From NCBI RefSeq assembly GCF_013409625.1, contig NZ_JACCBF010000001.1, positions 5,521,001 through 5,585,000 on the forward strand: 64,000 nucleotides of DNA, given 5' to 3'. This DNA is from Nocardioides kongjuensis. Lineage in GTDB: Bacteria; Actinomycetota; Actinomycetes; Propionibacteriales; Nocardioidaceae. A model generated the notes under the pieces. The model was not told the DNA's origin. It worked only from the letters and a program-made list of their open reading frames with translations, and made no database searches. This document shows positions 57,501 through 64,000 of this stretch, piece by piece; the first letter of the stretch is position 1; each line of letters starts with the position of its first letter. Position numbers and translations under genes: made by a program.

Positions 57501-57862
57501 CCGAGCAGAACCAGGATCGCGGCTCCCAGCAGACGTCCTCCGGCAACAAGACCACACCGTCTCCGCCGGCAAGGGTGACTGTCTCGAAGGGCGCGAACAG
57601 GGTTGTCGCGGTCGGTTCTCCGGTCTGCAAGGTGTCGCCCGGCTGTCCGTCGATCATCGTCACCACGGCCGATTTCACGAGCACGGCTCACTGCGCCGTC
57701 ACAGCGGGGACCTATGGCACCGACTTCGCTGGCTACGAGCGGTGGGATCAAGGCGCGAACGAGACCAGGAACACCGGTCTGGTCCAGCAGAACGGTTGGG
57801 TCACGGTGACCTGCACCGACAACCAAGGGCACCAAGCCTCCGGCACCGGATCACTCAACTAG
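51587..57862 (+). CDS. giant Ig-like/fibronectin type III surface protein
   Basis: From the GTG at 51587 (GGGGGAT upstream) the protein has 2091 residues. It begins with a basic cytoplasmic stretch and one membrane helix (about 19-40). Residues 40-390 look propeller-like. Then come at least seven cadherin/Ig-like repeats, each with a Leu-Asp/Ala-Asn-Asp motif (HVLDNDLVSGG, LPLDNDIPGAD, DVLANDYDPKG, PVLDNDSTPGG, PLTGNDPDGDS, DVLANDLRTPG, DVLASAYDIDG). Three or four fibronectin III domains follow from about residue 1510, and a cysteine-rich C-terminus that I do not recognise. It heads the operon with MoxR, DUF58, transglutaminase-like and EccC-like genes; Fn3 proteins occupy this place in PFNA clusters. 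Confidence 0.88.
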   Translation: MAIVSLRRPRAYVRRHRTSLASWTALAAVGGGLLVYAIGSEGQTVHRAELNDGGVWVTNQEEHAIGRQNMPVEQLDAYVDAGANALPDVLQDGSAVVSVDGSVLTPVNVATGRAVPDSAVNAAGPASLAGGSLAAVDPDKGKVWATRVDADGGVPSLSELNAESDPRAAVGADAKVLASTTGTVYAASGATGKVVEMVPKGTGFAKAAAVAVEKPKGGVAGITAVGGTPVVLDGTGRLLIPGTGAVELADATAVKEGQVLLQQPGSASDEVMVATDSGLVAVGLGDGKVRRIDIGSGQPVAPVRMGPCVFGVWAQDAAGQAGMACDGADPEGPNSFELTPAAELVFRTNRNQLVLNDVRTGAVWSMNAAQPVQIADWQAIKPQQPKDSQDDEKKTDSEQVRQAPQAKTDNLGARAGGTTVLHVLDNDLVSGGGVLTVTKVTPPADKTVQVQVSPDRQSVLLTLPPSGPGNLTFGYSISDGSGGKDSTADGTVNIDVKATSDPGSAAPTLRKDAVPTTYPMSARGHVEFSVLADWRDEQYGDPVSLDGIRNAPKDIQTSVTADGLIRVQGAGAAGQVRLPYEVSTGGQAKASGYVVLDILPKDSLKAVSPQALPDVVSGEAGGPISVLPLDNDIPGADPGDAQARLTLAGRVAPTRGLDVATDLESGRVTVRAQRPGTYQLTYAAGFGAAARSNGKITVVVDPASDKGDLPIAAPDSTTVHGAAPIVVDVLANDYDPKGRMLAVQQASAVDPDSGLEVAVVDGRWLRISGPVGMPPGQRVEYTVSNGSGAAKSTVAVTQKDPIPPEQNIPIPTDDEVVVRVGDSAVVPVLDNDSTPGGDPVGLRILPSEGLPLGELPVDRPIGRAFVSGRNVRYVAPAAGKVDGPTDVVVQYVVQNEADPSIPSATGTLRVTVNPEPTDESPNQPPTPRSIEGRVVQGDQVTLRPPLTGNDPDGDSITIVGIDKAPTLGRLLSFGADSMVYQAFPGSQGTDEFTFRVQDRYGAVAVGSARVAVTPAGAPQAPVAVNDVVVAAPGRKVEVDVLANDLRTPGTGLELLPLEAAPDGVSIDEKTALVRATASDNTRKALVVPYRVTTGFEESSAELSIRSVEGYNNPPVVEDAYARPEGNSAEVVVDVLASAYDIDGEGRPVQVESASDMTFSKSGKVTIPVGEAPQVVPFTVVDGEGATATASIYVPALPKDTPYLKPGAEIRLDPGETKEVPISDLVVDPEGQEVHLTLADKIVGAPAGKLQATAPDSDQTLVVSATKDAYGPGAVTFEVADGKDLATAHLATLAVPVTIGSGDPVLNCPQEPIVVVQGGVSRSVDIGSVCHVWAADPTDAEDVDYTADWADGQKPADVTVIADGGRVKLTAGVKAAQDATGVLEIGARGVEIRDNAGRKPTLPVRVVLAGPPSLRPMTAEGEAGKAVSVDVASYARSPFGSNAKWALVGGVEKVGTPAGGSATTSISGTTVSMTPSAFGVYTFRVTLADDGAVKGSTRPRATALITLSVVSEPGDITDLHTDGTTYSEQVKLLWSPPSANGGTINGYTVSYGGGTTSCPSNACTISGLKNGKDYTFTVVAHNQYGDSKPSNAVTAKPDRVPDAVTGLTVTKQHDREVELSWSPPADQSYSAIKEYRISWPGAGAIQAVPSGARSYTAKIPDNGQNVTFEVWAYNEQGDGPKSSVTGMGAGKPEVPALNPPQTSDTAGRANKAVTISWGAVGANGPDPVQYEVTRTAGGSSKVVCSWITATSCADTLGNDGTVYSYVVRARNAEATSGRGDAPDLHTSATSAPKTVEAAAVPETVTGMNVVATGTNQQVRATFNVGASHGKTNKIECQPGCGSLSPTTVGTGGQSGVTFTVNAGANGSTAVVRVRTCNGAADSALACSPWVQDSTTPFGPLGNPSISVSTSDQCFNFTGSADANGKQATVTVSTSGYSRSWSGNGTIGYSGQYCPGYDQTRNFTVKFDDSPATTEQNQDRGSQQTSSGNKTTPSPPARVTVSKGANRVVAVGSPVCKVSPGCPSIIVTTADFTSTAHCAVTAGTYGTDFAGYERWDQGANETRNTGLVQQNGWVTVTCTDNQGHQASGTGSLN

Positions 57863-57890
57863 CTGACATGAAGTCATGAGGAGCGCAGCG

Positions 57891-58859
57891 ATGAGCATCA
57901 CCCACGAGCAGGCGACCTGGTTCTCGCAGACCTTCGAGAAGCTCGCCGACAACATCGAGAAGGCCGTGCTCGGCAAGCGCCATGTCGTCCGTCTGGCGCT
58001 GACCTGCCTGCTGACCGAGGGGCACCTGCTGCTCGAGGACTATCCGGGCACGGGCAAGACCCAGCTCGCCCGTGCGCTGGCCAACACGGTGCAGGGCTCG
58101 AACGCCCGGATCCAGTTCACGCCGGACCTGCTGCCGTCCGACGTCACCGGTGTGACGGTCTACGACCAGCACAAGGGCGCCTTCGAGTTCCACCCGGGCC
58201 CGATCTTCCACACCATCGTGCTCGCCGACGAGATCAACCGGGCCTCGCCCAAGACGCAGTCGGCCCTGCTCGAGGTCATGGAGGAGGGCCGGGTCACCGT
58301 CGACGGCACGACCCACTCGGTGGGCCGGCCGTTCATGGTGATCGCGACCCAGAACCCGATCGAGCAGGCCGGTACCTACCGCCTGCCCGAGGCCCAGCTC
58401 GACCGCTTCTTGATGAAGACGTCGGTCGGCTACCCGGACCACGACTCGACCGTGCGCCTGCTGCTCGACTCGCAGGTCCGCGACCGCGCGGCGACGGTGG
58501 AGCCGATCATCACGGCGTCGACGGTGGCGCAGATGAGCCAGCTCGCGGACGGTGTCCACGTCGACGCCGCCATCGTCGGCTACATCTCGCGCCTTGCCGA
58601 GGAGTCGCGCCGCCACCCGCAGGTCAAGCTCGGCCTGTCAGCCCGTGGCTGCCTGGCCTATGTCCGCGTCGCGAAGACCTGGGCCCTCGCCGACGGCCGT
58701 GACCACCTGGTGCCCGACGACGTGAAGGACCTCGCCGTCCCGGTCCTGGGGCACCGCTTGCTCCTCGACGCCGAGGCCCAGTTCAACGGCGTCACCGTCG
58801 AGCAGGTCATCTCGCAGCTCCTCGAGGACGTCGCCCCGCCGACCGAGCGCGTCGCCTGA
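57891..58859 (+). CDS. MoxR-family AAA ATPase
   Basis: The 322-residue ATPase has PGTGKT at residues 52-57, Walker B VLADEINRASPKTQSALLEV, EEGRVTVDG and ATQNPIEQAGTYRLPEAQLD, all diagnostic of the MoxR subfamily. The strong ribosome-binding site (TGAGGAG) before ATG 57891 favours this start over an in-frame ATG at 57876. MoxR ATPases paired with DUF58 proteins act as chaperones for envelope or extracellular protein complexes. It is quite distinct from the CoxD-like ATPase at 2981. Operon member, 28 bases after the giant surface protein gene. Confidence 0.93.
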   Translation: MSITHEQATWFSQTFEKLADNIEKAVLGKRHVVRLALTCLLTEGHLLLEDYPGTGKTQLARALANTVQGSNARIQFTPDLLPSDVTGVTVYDQHKGAFEFHPGPIFHTIVLADEINRASPKTQSALLEVMEEGRVTVDGTTHSVGRPFMVIATQNPIEQAGTYRLPEAQLDRFLMKTSVGYPDHDSTVRLLLDSQVRDRAATVEPIITASTVAQMSQLADGVHVDAAIVGYISRLAEESRRHPQVKLGLSARGCLAYVRVAKTWALADGRDHLVPDDVKDLAVPVLGHRLLLDAEAQFNGVTVEQVISQLLEDVAPPTERVA

Positions 58860-58860
58860 C

Positions 58861-60078
58861 GTGGTGGGCCGACTTCGGGGCGTCGCGGGTCGCCTCCGCG
58901 CGTTGCTCGGGACGGCGCGGCGCCGCGTCGACCCCGCACTGCGGACGCTGACCCCGGCGGGTCGGGGAGTGCTCGCCCTGACCGTGGTGGCCTGGATCCT
59001 GGGCTGGCGGCTGGGCTGGGACGAGATGACCCTGCTCGCCGCGACCGGGCTCGTCCTGCTGGCGATCTGCGCCCTGTTCATGATCGGCCGCACCAACCTC
59101 GAGGTGCGGGTCGCGGTGGAGCCGCCGCGGGTCAGCGTCGGCGAGTCCGTCGCCGGGTCGCTGAGCGTCGTCAACAAGGCCCGGACGCCGGCTCTGCCCT
59201 TCGTCCTGGAGCTGCCGGTGGGGGAGGGCGGCGTCGCGTTCTCCTACCCGCTGATGCGACCGGGCGGGACCCAGGAGGAGATCTTCGTCGTCCCGACCGA
59301 GAAGCGTGGCGTCATCGACGTCGGCCCGGCGACCAGCGTGCGCGGCGACCCGGTGGGTCTGTTCCGCCGTGACCTCGGCTGGTCCGACGTCTCCGAGATC
59401 TTCGTGCACCCGCGGATCGTGCCTCTCGAGCCGCTCGGCACCGGCCTGATGCGTGACCTCGAGGGCGTCACGTCCAACAACGTGTCGATGAGCGACCTCG
59501 CCTTCCACGCGCTGCGCGAGTACACACCCGGCGACGACCTTCGCCACGTCCACTGGCGATCGTCGGCGCGTCACGGGAAGCTCCTCGTCCGCCAGTTCCT
59601 CGACACCCGGCGCAGCCACCTCACGATCGTCGTCGACAGCCGACCCGGTTCGTACCGCTCCGACGACGACTACGAGACTGCCGTCTCGGTGGCGGGATCC
59701 CTGCTGGTACGGGCCCTGCTCGACGAGTACGACGCCTCGTTCGCCTCGGGGCGCCACGCGGCCTCGAAGGTCGTCGGAAAGGCCGTCCTGGACGCCTGCG
59801 CCCGTGCGGAGCCGTCCCCCGAGACCCTGGTCTCGGTCGCTCGGGAGGCCAACCGGCTCGCACCGGACACGAGCTTCGCCGTCCTCGTCTCCGGCCCCTT
59901 CACCGACTTCGTCGAGCTGCAACGGGCCGCGGGCCAGTTCGGCATCGACGTCGCCAAGGCGGCCGTCCGGGTCGACCACGAGCTGACCCCCGCCGTACGC
60001 ACCGCCGGCGACCTGCCCCTGCTCACCCTGGGCAGGCTCGAGGAGCTGGCCCCGCTCCTGCACTGGGGAATCGGATGA
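58861..60078 (+). CDS. DUF58 membrane protein
   Basis: The 405-residue protein has two membrane helices near residues 36-77, a beta-rich extracytoplasmic-like stretch, then the DUF58 core with YTPGDDLRHVHWRSSARHG followed by KLLVRQF and a VWA-like fold (LTIVVDSRPGSYRSDDDY). DUF58 proteins are the usual partners of MoxR ATPases. GTG start, 1 base after the MoxR stop; ATGA overlap with the next gene. Confidence 0.92.
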   Translation: MVGRLRGVAGRLRALLGTARRRVDPALRTLTPAGRGVLALTVVAWILGWRLGWDEMTLLAATGLVLLAICALFMIGRTNLEVRVAVEPPRVSVGESVAGSLSVVNKARTPALPFVLELPVGEGGVAFSYPLMRPGGTQEEIFVVPTEKRGVIDVGPATSVRGDPVGLFRRDLGWSDVSEIFVHPRIVPLEPLGTGLMRDLEGVTSNNVSMSDLAFHALREYTPGDDLRHVHWRSSARHGKLLVRQFLDTRRSHLTIVVDSRPGSYRSDDDYETAVSVAGSLLVRALLDEYDASFASGRHAASKVVGKAVLDACARAEPSPETLVSVAREANRLAPDTSFAVLVSGPFTDFVELQRAAGQFGIDVAKAAVRVDHELTPAVRTAGDLPLLTLGRLEELAPLLHWGIG

Positions 60079-62375
60079 ACCGGCTGCTGCCCCGCGAGGC
60101 CCTCGTCGACGGTGGACTCCTGCTGGTCCTCGGCTTCGTGGCGTCCTTCGGGTTCCGCGACACGTTCAACGGATGGAGCTATCTCGTCGCCGCGGGCGCC
60201 GGACTGGTGCTCGGCATCCTGCTCGCCCACCTCGCCAAGGCCCTGGACAAGCCGGCGGTGCTGGTCGCCGTGTTCGCGGTGGTCGCGTTCTTCCTGTTCG
60301 GCGGCGCGATCGCGCTGCACAGCGACGGCCCGCTCGCGGCCCTGCCGCTGCCGGGCACGCTGACCGAGCTCGCGGACCAGAGCGTGCACGGCTGGAAGGA
60401 CCTGCTGACCACGCTCGCCCCGGTGGACGGCGGGCCCCTCCTCACCCTGCCGTACCTGATGGGCCTGGTGGCGGGCGCGCTCGGCATGGCGCTGGCCGGA
60501 CGGGTCCGCTCGCCGTGGGTGCCCGCGCTGGCTCCCGTGGCGTACCTCGCCGCGGTCATCCTGCTCGGCATCCAGACCCCCACCCGGCTGCGCACGATCG
60601 GGATCGCGTTCGCCGCGCTGGTCGTCGTGTGGATCGCGGTCCGCGCCCGCCGTACTCAGCGCCGTGCCGTGCAGGGCAGCGCATCCTGGCGCAGCCGTGG
60701 CCTTGCCGCACTGCTGGTCGCCGGTGCTGCGGTGGCAGCGGTCAGCGTCGCCCCCGTGCTGCCCGGCGCGGACGCACACCAGCGGGTCGTGCTGCGCTCG
60801 GTCGTCGTGCCGCCGTTCGACGTCGGCCAGTACCCCTCGCCGTTGGCGAGCTTCCGCCGCTTCACCAAGGAGTATCGCGCGCCGCAGGGCAAGGAGGACG
60901 AGAAGCTCTACGACCGCGAGCTGTTGCGCGTCGAGGGCGATCACCTCGAGGGCGCGCTGCTGCGCTTCGCGGCCCTCGACCAGTACGACGGCACGGTGTG
61001 GGGAGCCGCGAACCAGGCGCCCGGAACCTCGGGTGCCGCCGGCAGCTTCCAGCGCGTGGGGGAGGTCATCCGGGACGGGGGTCCGGGCCGCGAGGTCACG
61101 GCGAAGGTGACCCTCGCCGACGCCTTCAGCGAGCTGAGGGACGTGTGGCTCCCCACGACCGGCTCGGTCACGGACCTCGAGTTCGGCGGCAGCCGCGCGG
61201 AGGACCTCGCCGAGACCTTCCGCTACAACCTCGCCACCGACACGGGCGTCGTCCCGCAGGGCCTGGTGGCCGGCGACAGCTACACCTTCACCGCTCACGT
61301 TCCCGGCGAGGAGGAACGGGTCACCGCCGGTCTCTCCGTGGCCTCGGGCAACCTGTCCGAGGACCGGGCAGGCGTGCAGTTCCAGCCGGTCGCCCAGCGA
61401 TGGGGAGGCGACGCCGGGTCGGGTCTCGAGCAGGTGCTCAAGATCGCCCAGCACATGCAGTCCGTCGGCCGCTACACGGACGGCGGCGCCGAGAACAGCG
61501 CGCAGTACCCCGCCGGGCACTCGGTCAACAGGCTGTCGAAGTTCTCGGCCGAGGGCGAGCAGATCGCAGGGGACGACGAGCAGTACGCCGCGATGCTCAA
61601 CCTGCTCGCCACGCAGGCGGGTGTTCCCGCACGGGTCGTCGTCGGTGCCAAGGTGCCGGCGGACGGCATCGTGAAGGGCAAGGACATGCGGGCCTGGCTC
61701 GAGATCCGCGACACCGGCGGCGTCTGGCACGAGCTCCCCACCGAGGCGTTCATGAGCCGCGAGCGTCCGCCCGAGGACCAGCCACCGACACAGCAGGAGC
61801 TCACGTCCGGCGAGATCATCCCGCCTCCGGTCCCCGTCCGCCCGCCGGCGGGCGGCGGTGACCCGCTCGCCACCGACGACAACCGGCACGGCAACCAGGA
61901 GCACGAGGGCGGGTTCACCCTCCCCGGCTGGCTGGTCGCGGTCCTGGTGTACGGCGGCATCCCGGTCCTGCTCGCCGGTGCGGTCGTCGGCGGGATCGTC
62001 GGAGCCAAGGCCTGGCGGCGAAACCGGCGCCGTACGCGGGGGGCTCCGGCAGTCCGGCTCACTGCGGCCTGGCGTGAGGTCCTCGATGCGGCGCGCGACC
62101 TGGGCCACGGGGTCTCTGCACGCCGTACCCGTCGTGAGCAGGCCGTCCAGATCGGGCTGCCCGCCGTCGCCGACCTGGCGCGCTCCGCGGACCGCCACGT
62201 GTTCGGCAGGACCGACCCGACCGACGAGGCCGCGGCGTCGTACTGGAACCAGGTCGACCAGCTGCGTAGCGAGCTGCTGTCCGGCCTCGGCAGGTGGCAG
62301 CGGGTCAGGGCCCGCGTGAGCCTGGCGTCCTTCCGCCGGCTGCCCCGTCCCGACGCGCAGGAGGCGACCGCGTGA
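60075..62375 (+). CDS. transglutaminase-fold membrane protein with replaced catalytic residues
   Basis: The 766-residue protein has an N-terminal group of about six membrane helices (residues 12-240, DUF3488-like), an extracellular region, a transglutaminase-like domain (about 470-560), a proline-rich linker, a membrane helix near 617-640 and a cytoplasmic C-terminal tail. Where active members read GDCEQ, HAW and DPT, this protein reads GDDEQY (Asp501), MRAW (Arg539) and LPTEAF (Leu554). The fold and RVVVGAKVP motif are intact, so it is likely a non-enzymatic domain. It overlaps DUF58 by ATGA and the EccC-like gene by GTGA. Confidence 0.88.
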   Translation: MNRLLPREALVDGGLLLVLGFVASFGFRDTFNGWSYLVAAGAGLVLGILLAHLAKALDKPAVLVAVFAVVAFFLFGGAIALHSDGPLAALPLPGTLTELADQSVHGWKDLLTTLAPVDGGPLLTLPYLMGLVAGALGMALAGRVRSPWVPALAPVAYLAAVILLGIQTPTRLRTIGIAFAALVVVWIAVRARRTQRRAVQGSASWRSRGLAALLVAGAAVAAVSVAPVLPGADAHQRVVLRSVVVPPFDVGQYPSPLASFRRFTKEYRAPQGKEDEKLYDRELLRVEGDHLEGALLRFAALDQYDGTVWGAANQAPGTSGAAGSFQRVGEVIRDGGPGREVTAKVTLADAFSELRDVWLPTTGSVTDLEFGGSRAEDLAETFRYNLATDTGVVPQGLVAGDSYTFTAHVPGEEERVTAGLSVASGNLSEDRAGVQFQPVAQRWGGDAGSGLEQVLKIAQHMQSVGRYTDGGAENSAQYPAGHSVNRLSKFSAEGEQIAGDDEQYAAMLNLLATQAGVPARVVVGAKVPADGIVKGKDMRAWLEIRDTGGVWHELPTEAFMSRERPPEDQPPTQQELTSGEIIPPPVPVRPPAGGGDPLATDDNRHGNQEHEGGFTLPGWLVAVLVYGGIPVLLAGAVVGGIVGAKAWRRNRRRTRGAPAVRLTAAWREVLDAARDLGHGVSARRTRREQAVQIGLPAVADLARSADRHVFGRTDPTDEAAASYWNQVDQLRSELLSGLGRWQRVRARVSLASFRRLPRPDAQEATA

Positions 62376-64000
62376 AGCTGAAGTTCACCTACCACCGGCC
62401 GCAGGGAACGCCGGTCGACCTGGTGGCGACGATCGACTCGGCGACGACCGTGGGCGACCTCGCCGACCACCTGCGCTCCTCGGATCCCCACGGTCCGGGC
62501 TGGTCGAGCGAGCACCGGTCGACGCTGACACTCACCAGCCAGAACAACCTGTCGCTGAACCCCGACGTGCTCGTCGCGGACAGTCCGCTCACGTCGGGGG
62601 CGCACGTGTCCCTCGGTACGGCGGGAACCCGCTTCGGCGAGGTCGCAGCCGCCACGGCCGCGGCCGTCATCCGCATCCTCAACGGGCCCGACGTCGGCAA
62701 GGAGATCCCGCTCGCCCAGGGGTCGGTGATCGTCGGACGCGACCCGCAGTGCGAGGTGGTGCTGAACGACACGCTCGTCTCGCGCCGTCACGCACGCATC
62801 AACATCACCGACGTCGCCGAGGTGATCGACCTCGGCTCGGCCAACGGCGTCGACGTCGGAACGGCCAGCGTCCCGCGCGCGACGCTGCGCCCCAGCGACA
62901 TCGTCACCATCGGTGAGACGGAGCTGTCCGTGCGTGTCGTCAACCGACCGGTCGGCGACGGCACGCCCGCCTCGGGTGGCTTCAACCGCGCTCCCCGGCT
63001 CGCGCCGGTGTACGTCGGGCTGGAGCACGAGGCGCCCGAGGCCCCGGAGCGTCCGAAGCCGCAGCGCTTCCCGATGATCGCCCTCCTGGCGCCGTTGCTG
63101 ATGGGCGGTGTCCTCTACTGGGTCACCCGTGACGCGCGGTCGCTGATCTTCCTCGCGCTCAGCCCCCTCATGCTCATCGGCACGGCGTTGGAGAGCAGGC
63201 TCGCGAACCGGAGCGACTTCAAGAAGGCGGTGGCCGCCTTCGAGGCAGACCTCGAGGGCCTGCGCGGCGACATGGAGGCCGAGCTGGTCCGTGAGGGAGA
63301 GGTACGGCGCCGCGAGCTGCCCCGCGGGGCGGAGTGCCTCGACGTCGTGCGCAACCTGACCCCGGCGCTGTGGAGCTGGCGGCCCGATGCGCCGGACTTC
63401 CTGCAGCTCAGCCTCGGCCTGGGCGCGCTGTCGAGCCGGTCCGTCGTCGACTACCCGAAGGTGTCGCGTGCGCCGCACCACCTCCGCAACCGGGCGCGCG
63501 AGGTCCTCGAGCCCCTGACCCGGGTCCCGGACGTTCCGGTGAGCGTCGACCTCGCAGCGGGCCCCGTGGGAGTCGCCGGCCCGCGCAGCCTGACCGTCGG
63601 TGTGGCGCGCAGCCTCTGCCTGCAGCTCGTGGCGCTCCGCTCACCGTCGGAGTTCGTGCTCTGCGCCTTCCTGTCGGGGGAGTCGGCGGCGCTGTGGGAC
63701 TGGCTGAAGTGGCTCCCGCACGCCTCGTCCGCGCACAGCCCGATCAGCGGCAACCACCTCACCGCGACCAACGGCGACGCGTTGGCCCTGCTCGCACAGC
63801 TCGAGAACCTGATCGAGGCTCGCGGCTCGGACCGCGACGGCGCGGGCAGCCTCCCACGCGTCGTGGTGCTCGCGGAGGCAGACGCGACCAGTCCCGAGTT
63901 CGCGCGTCTGGTCGCCGTCTCCGAGGCGGGTACGCCGGTCGGCGTGCACGTCGTGTGGCTGGCGGCGGAGGCCGCGCTGCTGCCCTCGGGCTGCAAGACC
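62372..64000 (+). CDS. FHA-FtsK/EccC-like secretion ATPase, C-terminus beyond window
   Basis: The open frame of 543 codons continues past the window edge. Residues 1-85 look ubiquitin-like (YukD/EccD-type). An FHA domain follows (VIVGRDPQCEVVLNDTLVSR, then RHARINI and DLGSANGVDV), two membrane helices (about 232-275, MIALLAPLLMGGVLYW, LIFLALSPLMLIG) and the EccC-style region RRELPRGAECLDVVRNL, WSWRPDAPDFLQLSLGLG. The FtsK/SpoIIIE ATPase modules should follow outside the window. EccC proteins energise type VII secretion and recognise substrates. The FHA domain suggests control by the nearby kinase and phosphatase. Confidence 0.87.
   Translation, partial: MKLKFTYHRPQGTPVDLVATIDSATTVGDLADHLRSSDPHGPGWSSEHRSTLTLTSQNNLSLNPDVLVADSPLTSGAHVSLGTAGTRFGEVAAATAAAVIRILNGPDVGKEIPLAQGSVIVGRDPQCEVVLNDTLVSRRHARINITDVAEVIDLGSANGVDVGTASVPRATLRPSDIVTIGETELSVRVVNRPVGDGTPASGGFNRAPRLAPVYVGLEHEAPEAPERPKPQRFPMIALLAPLLMGGVLYWVTRDARSLIFLALSPLMLIGTALESRLANRSDFKKAVAAFEADLEGLRGDMEAELVREGEVRRRELPRGAECLDVVRNLTPALWSWRPDAPDFLQLSLGLGALSSRSVVDYPKVSRAPHHLRNRAREVLEPLTRVPDVPVSVDLAAGPVGVAGPRSLTVGVARSLCLQLVALRSPSEFVLCAFLSGESAALWDWLKWLPHASSAHSPISGNHLTATNGDALALLAQLENLIEARGSDRDGAGSLPRVVVLAEADATSPEFARLVAVSEAGTPVGVHVVWLAAEAALLPSGCKT

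Overview
The window is very GC-rich (by eye about 70% G+C, with G or C in almost every third codon position) and its gene content is that of a soil-type actinobacterium. Two DUF222/HNH endonuclease genes, a Ser/Thr kinase-phosphatase-FHA regulatory cluster, an EccC-like FtsK ATPase, many short 'TAnnnT-N6/7-ATG' leaderless promoters and short catabolic operons all fit the Nocardioidaceae (a Nocardioides-like organism). That assignment is inference from content. I see no rRNA, tRNA, CRISPR array, intact insertion sequence or replication origin. About 56 protein genes are supported, and only one stretch over 300 bases (1489-1810) lacks a gene.

Layout. 1-7359: a truncated DUF222 gene, a frameshifted glyoxalase-like gene, a cupin protein, then a molybdenum-hydroxylase maturation set (MobA-like cytidylyltransferase, CoxD-like AAA ATPase, CoxE-like VWA protein, XdhC/CoxF-like protein) and a GAF regulator. 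The structural dehydrogenase subunits are absent. 7374-14737: CaiB CoA-transferase, MaoC hydratase, adenosine deaminase, a small cysteine-protease-like protein, uridine kinase, a membrane dipeptidase and a second DUF222/HNH gene. 14192-25724: a deoC-ALDH-ALDH-like-Imm5-like operon, a PH-domain membrane protein, an FKBP lipoprotein, a phosphopento/hexomutase, a YdeP-like molybdopterin oxidoreductase, and a MerR regulator with its aldo/keto reductase target. 25755-33665: a divergent catabolic island (two SDRs facing a flavin monooxygenase, TetR, hydrolase, acyl-CoA synthetase and amidohydrolase) around a perfect palindromic operator. 33655-46737: a WYL regulator with an ABC exporter, DUF2332, purine nucleoside phosphorylase, a secreted propeller protein, a lipoprotein, a WXG/YxxxD-type putative secreted protein, a gamma-glutamylcyclotransferase-like protein, a subtilisin, lipoamide dehydrogenase, and a membrane protein with a ribbon-helix-helix tail.

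46747-64000 is the most striking block. A leftward operon (PP2C phosphatase, FHA/zinc-ribbon protein, membrane Ser/Thr kinase, FHA/winged-helix protein) diverges from a rightward operon. The rightward operon encodes a 2091-residue Ig-like/fibronectin III surface protein, a MoxR ATPase, a DUF58 protein, a transglutaminase-fold membrane protein whose catalytic residues are all replaced, and an FHA-FtsK/EccC protein that runs off the window. This resembles the PFNA cluster known from bifidobacteria, here joined to a type VII-secretion-like ATPase.

The genes connect as follows. Nucleoside salvage genes (ada, uridine kinase, deoC, sugar-phosphate mutase, PNP) are scattered through the left two thirds. 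The kinase/phosphatase/FHA proteins probably regulate the envelope assembly and secretion machinery encoded beside them. The secreted WXG/YxxxD protein at 40932 is a candidate client of such a machine. A consistent leaderless-promoter signature appears upstream of at least 18 genes and fixes many start codons.
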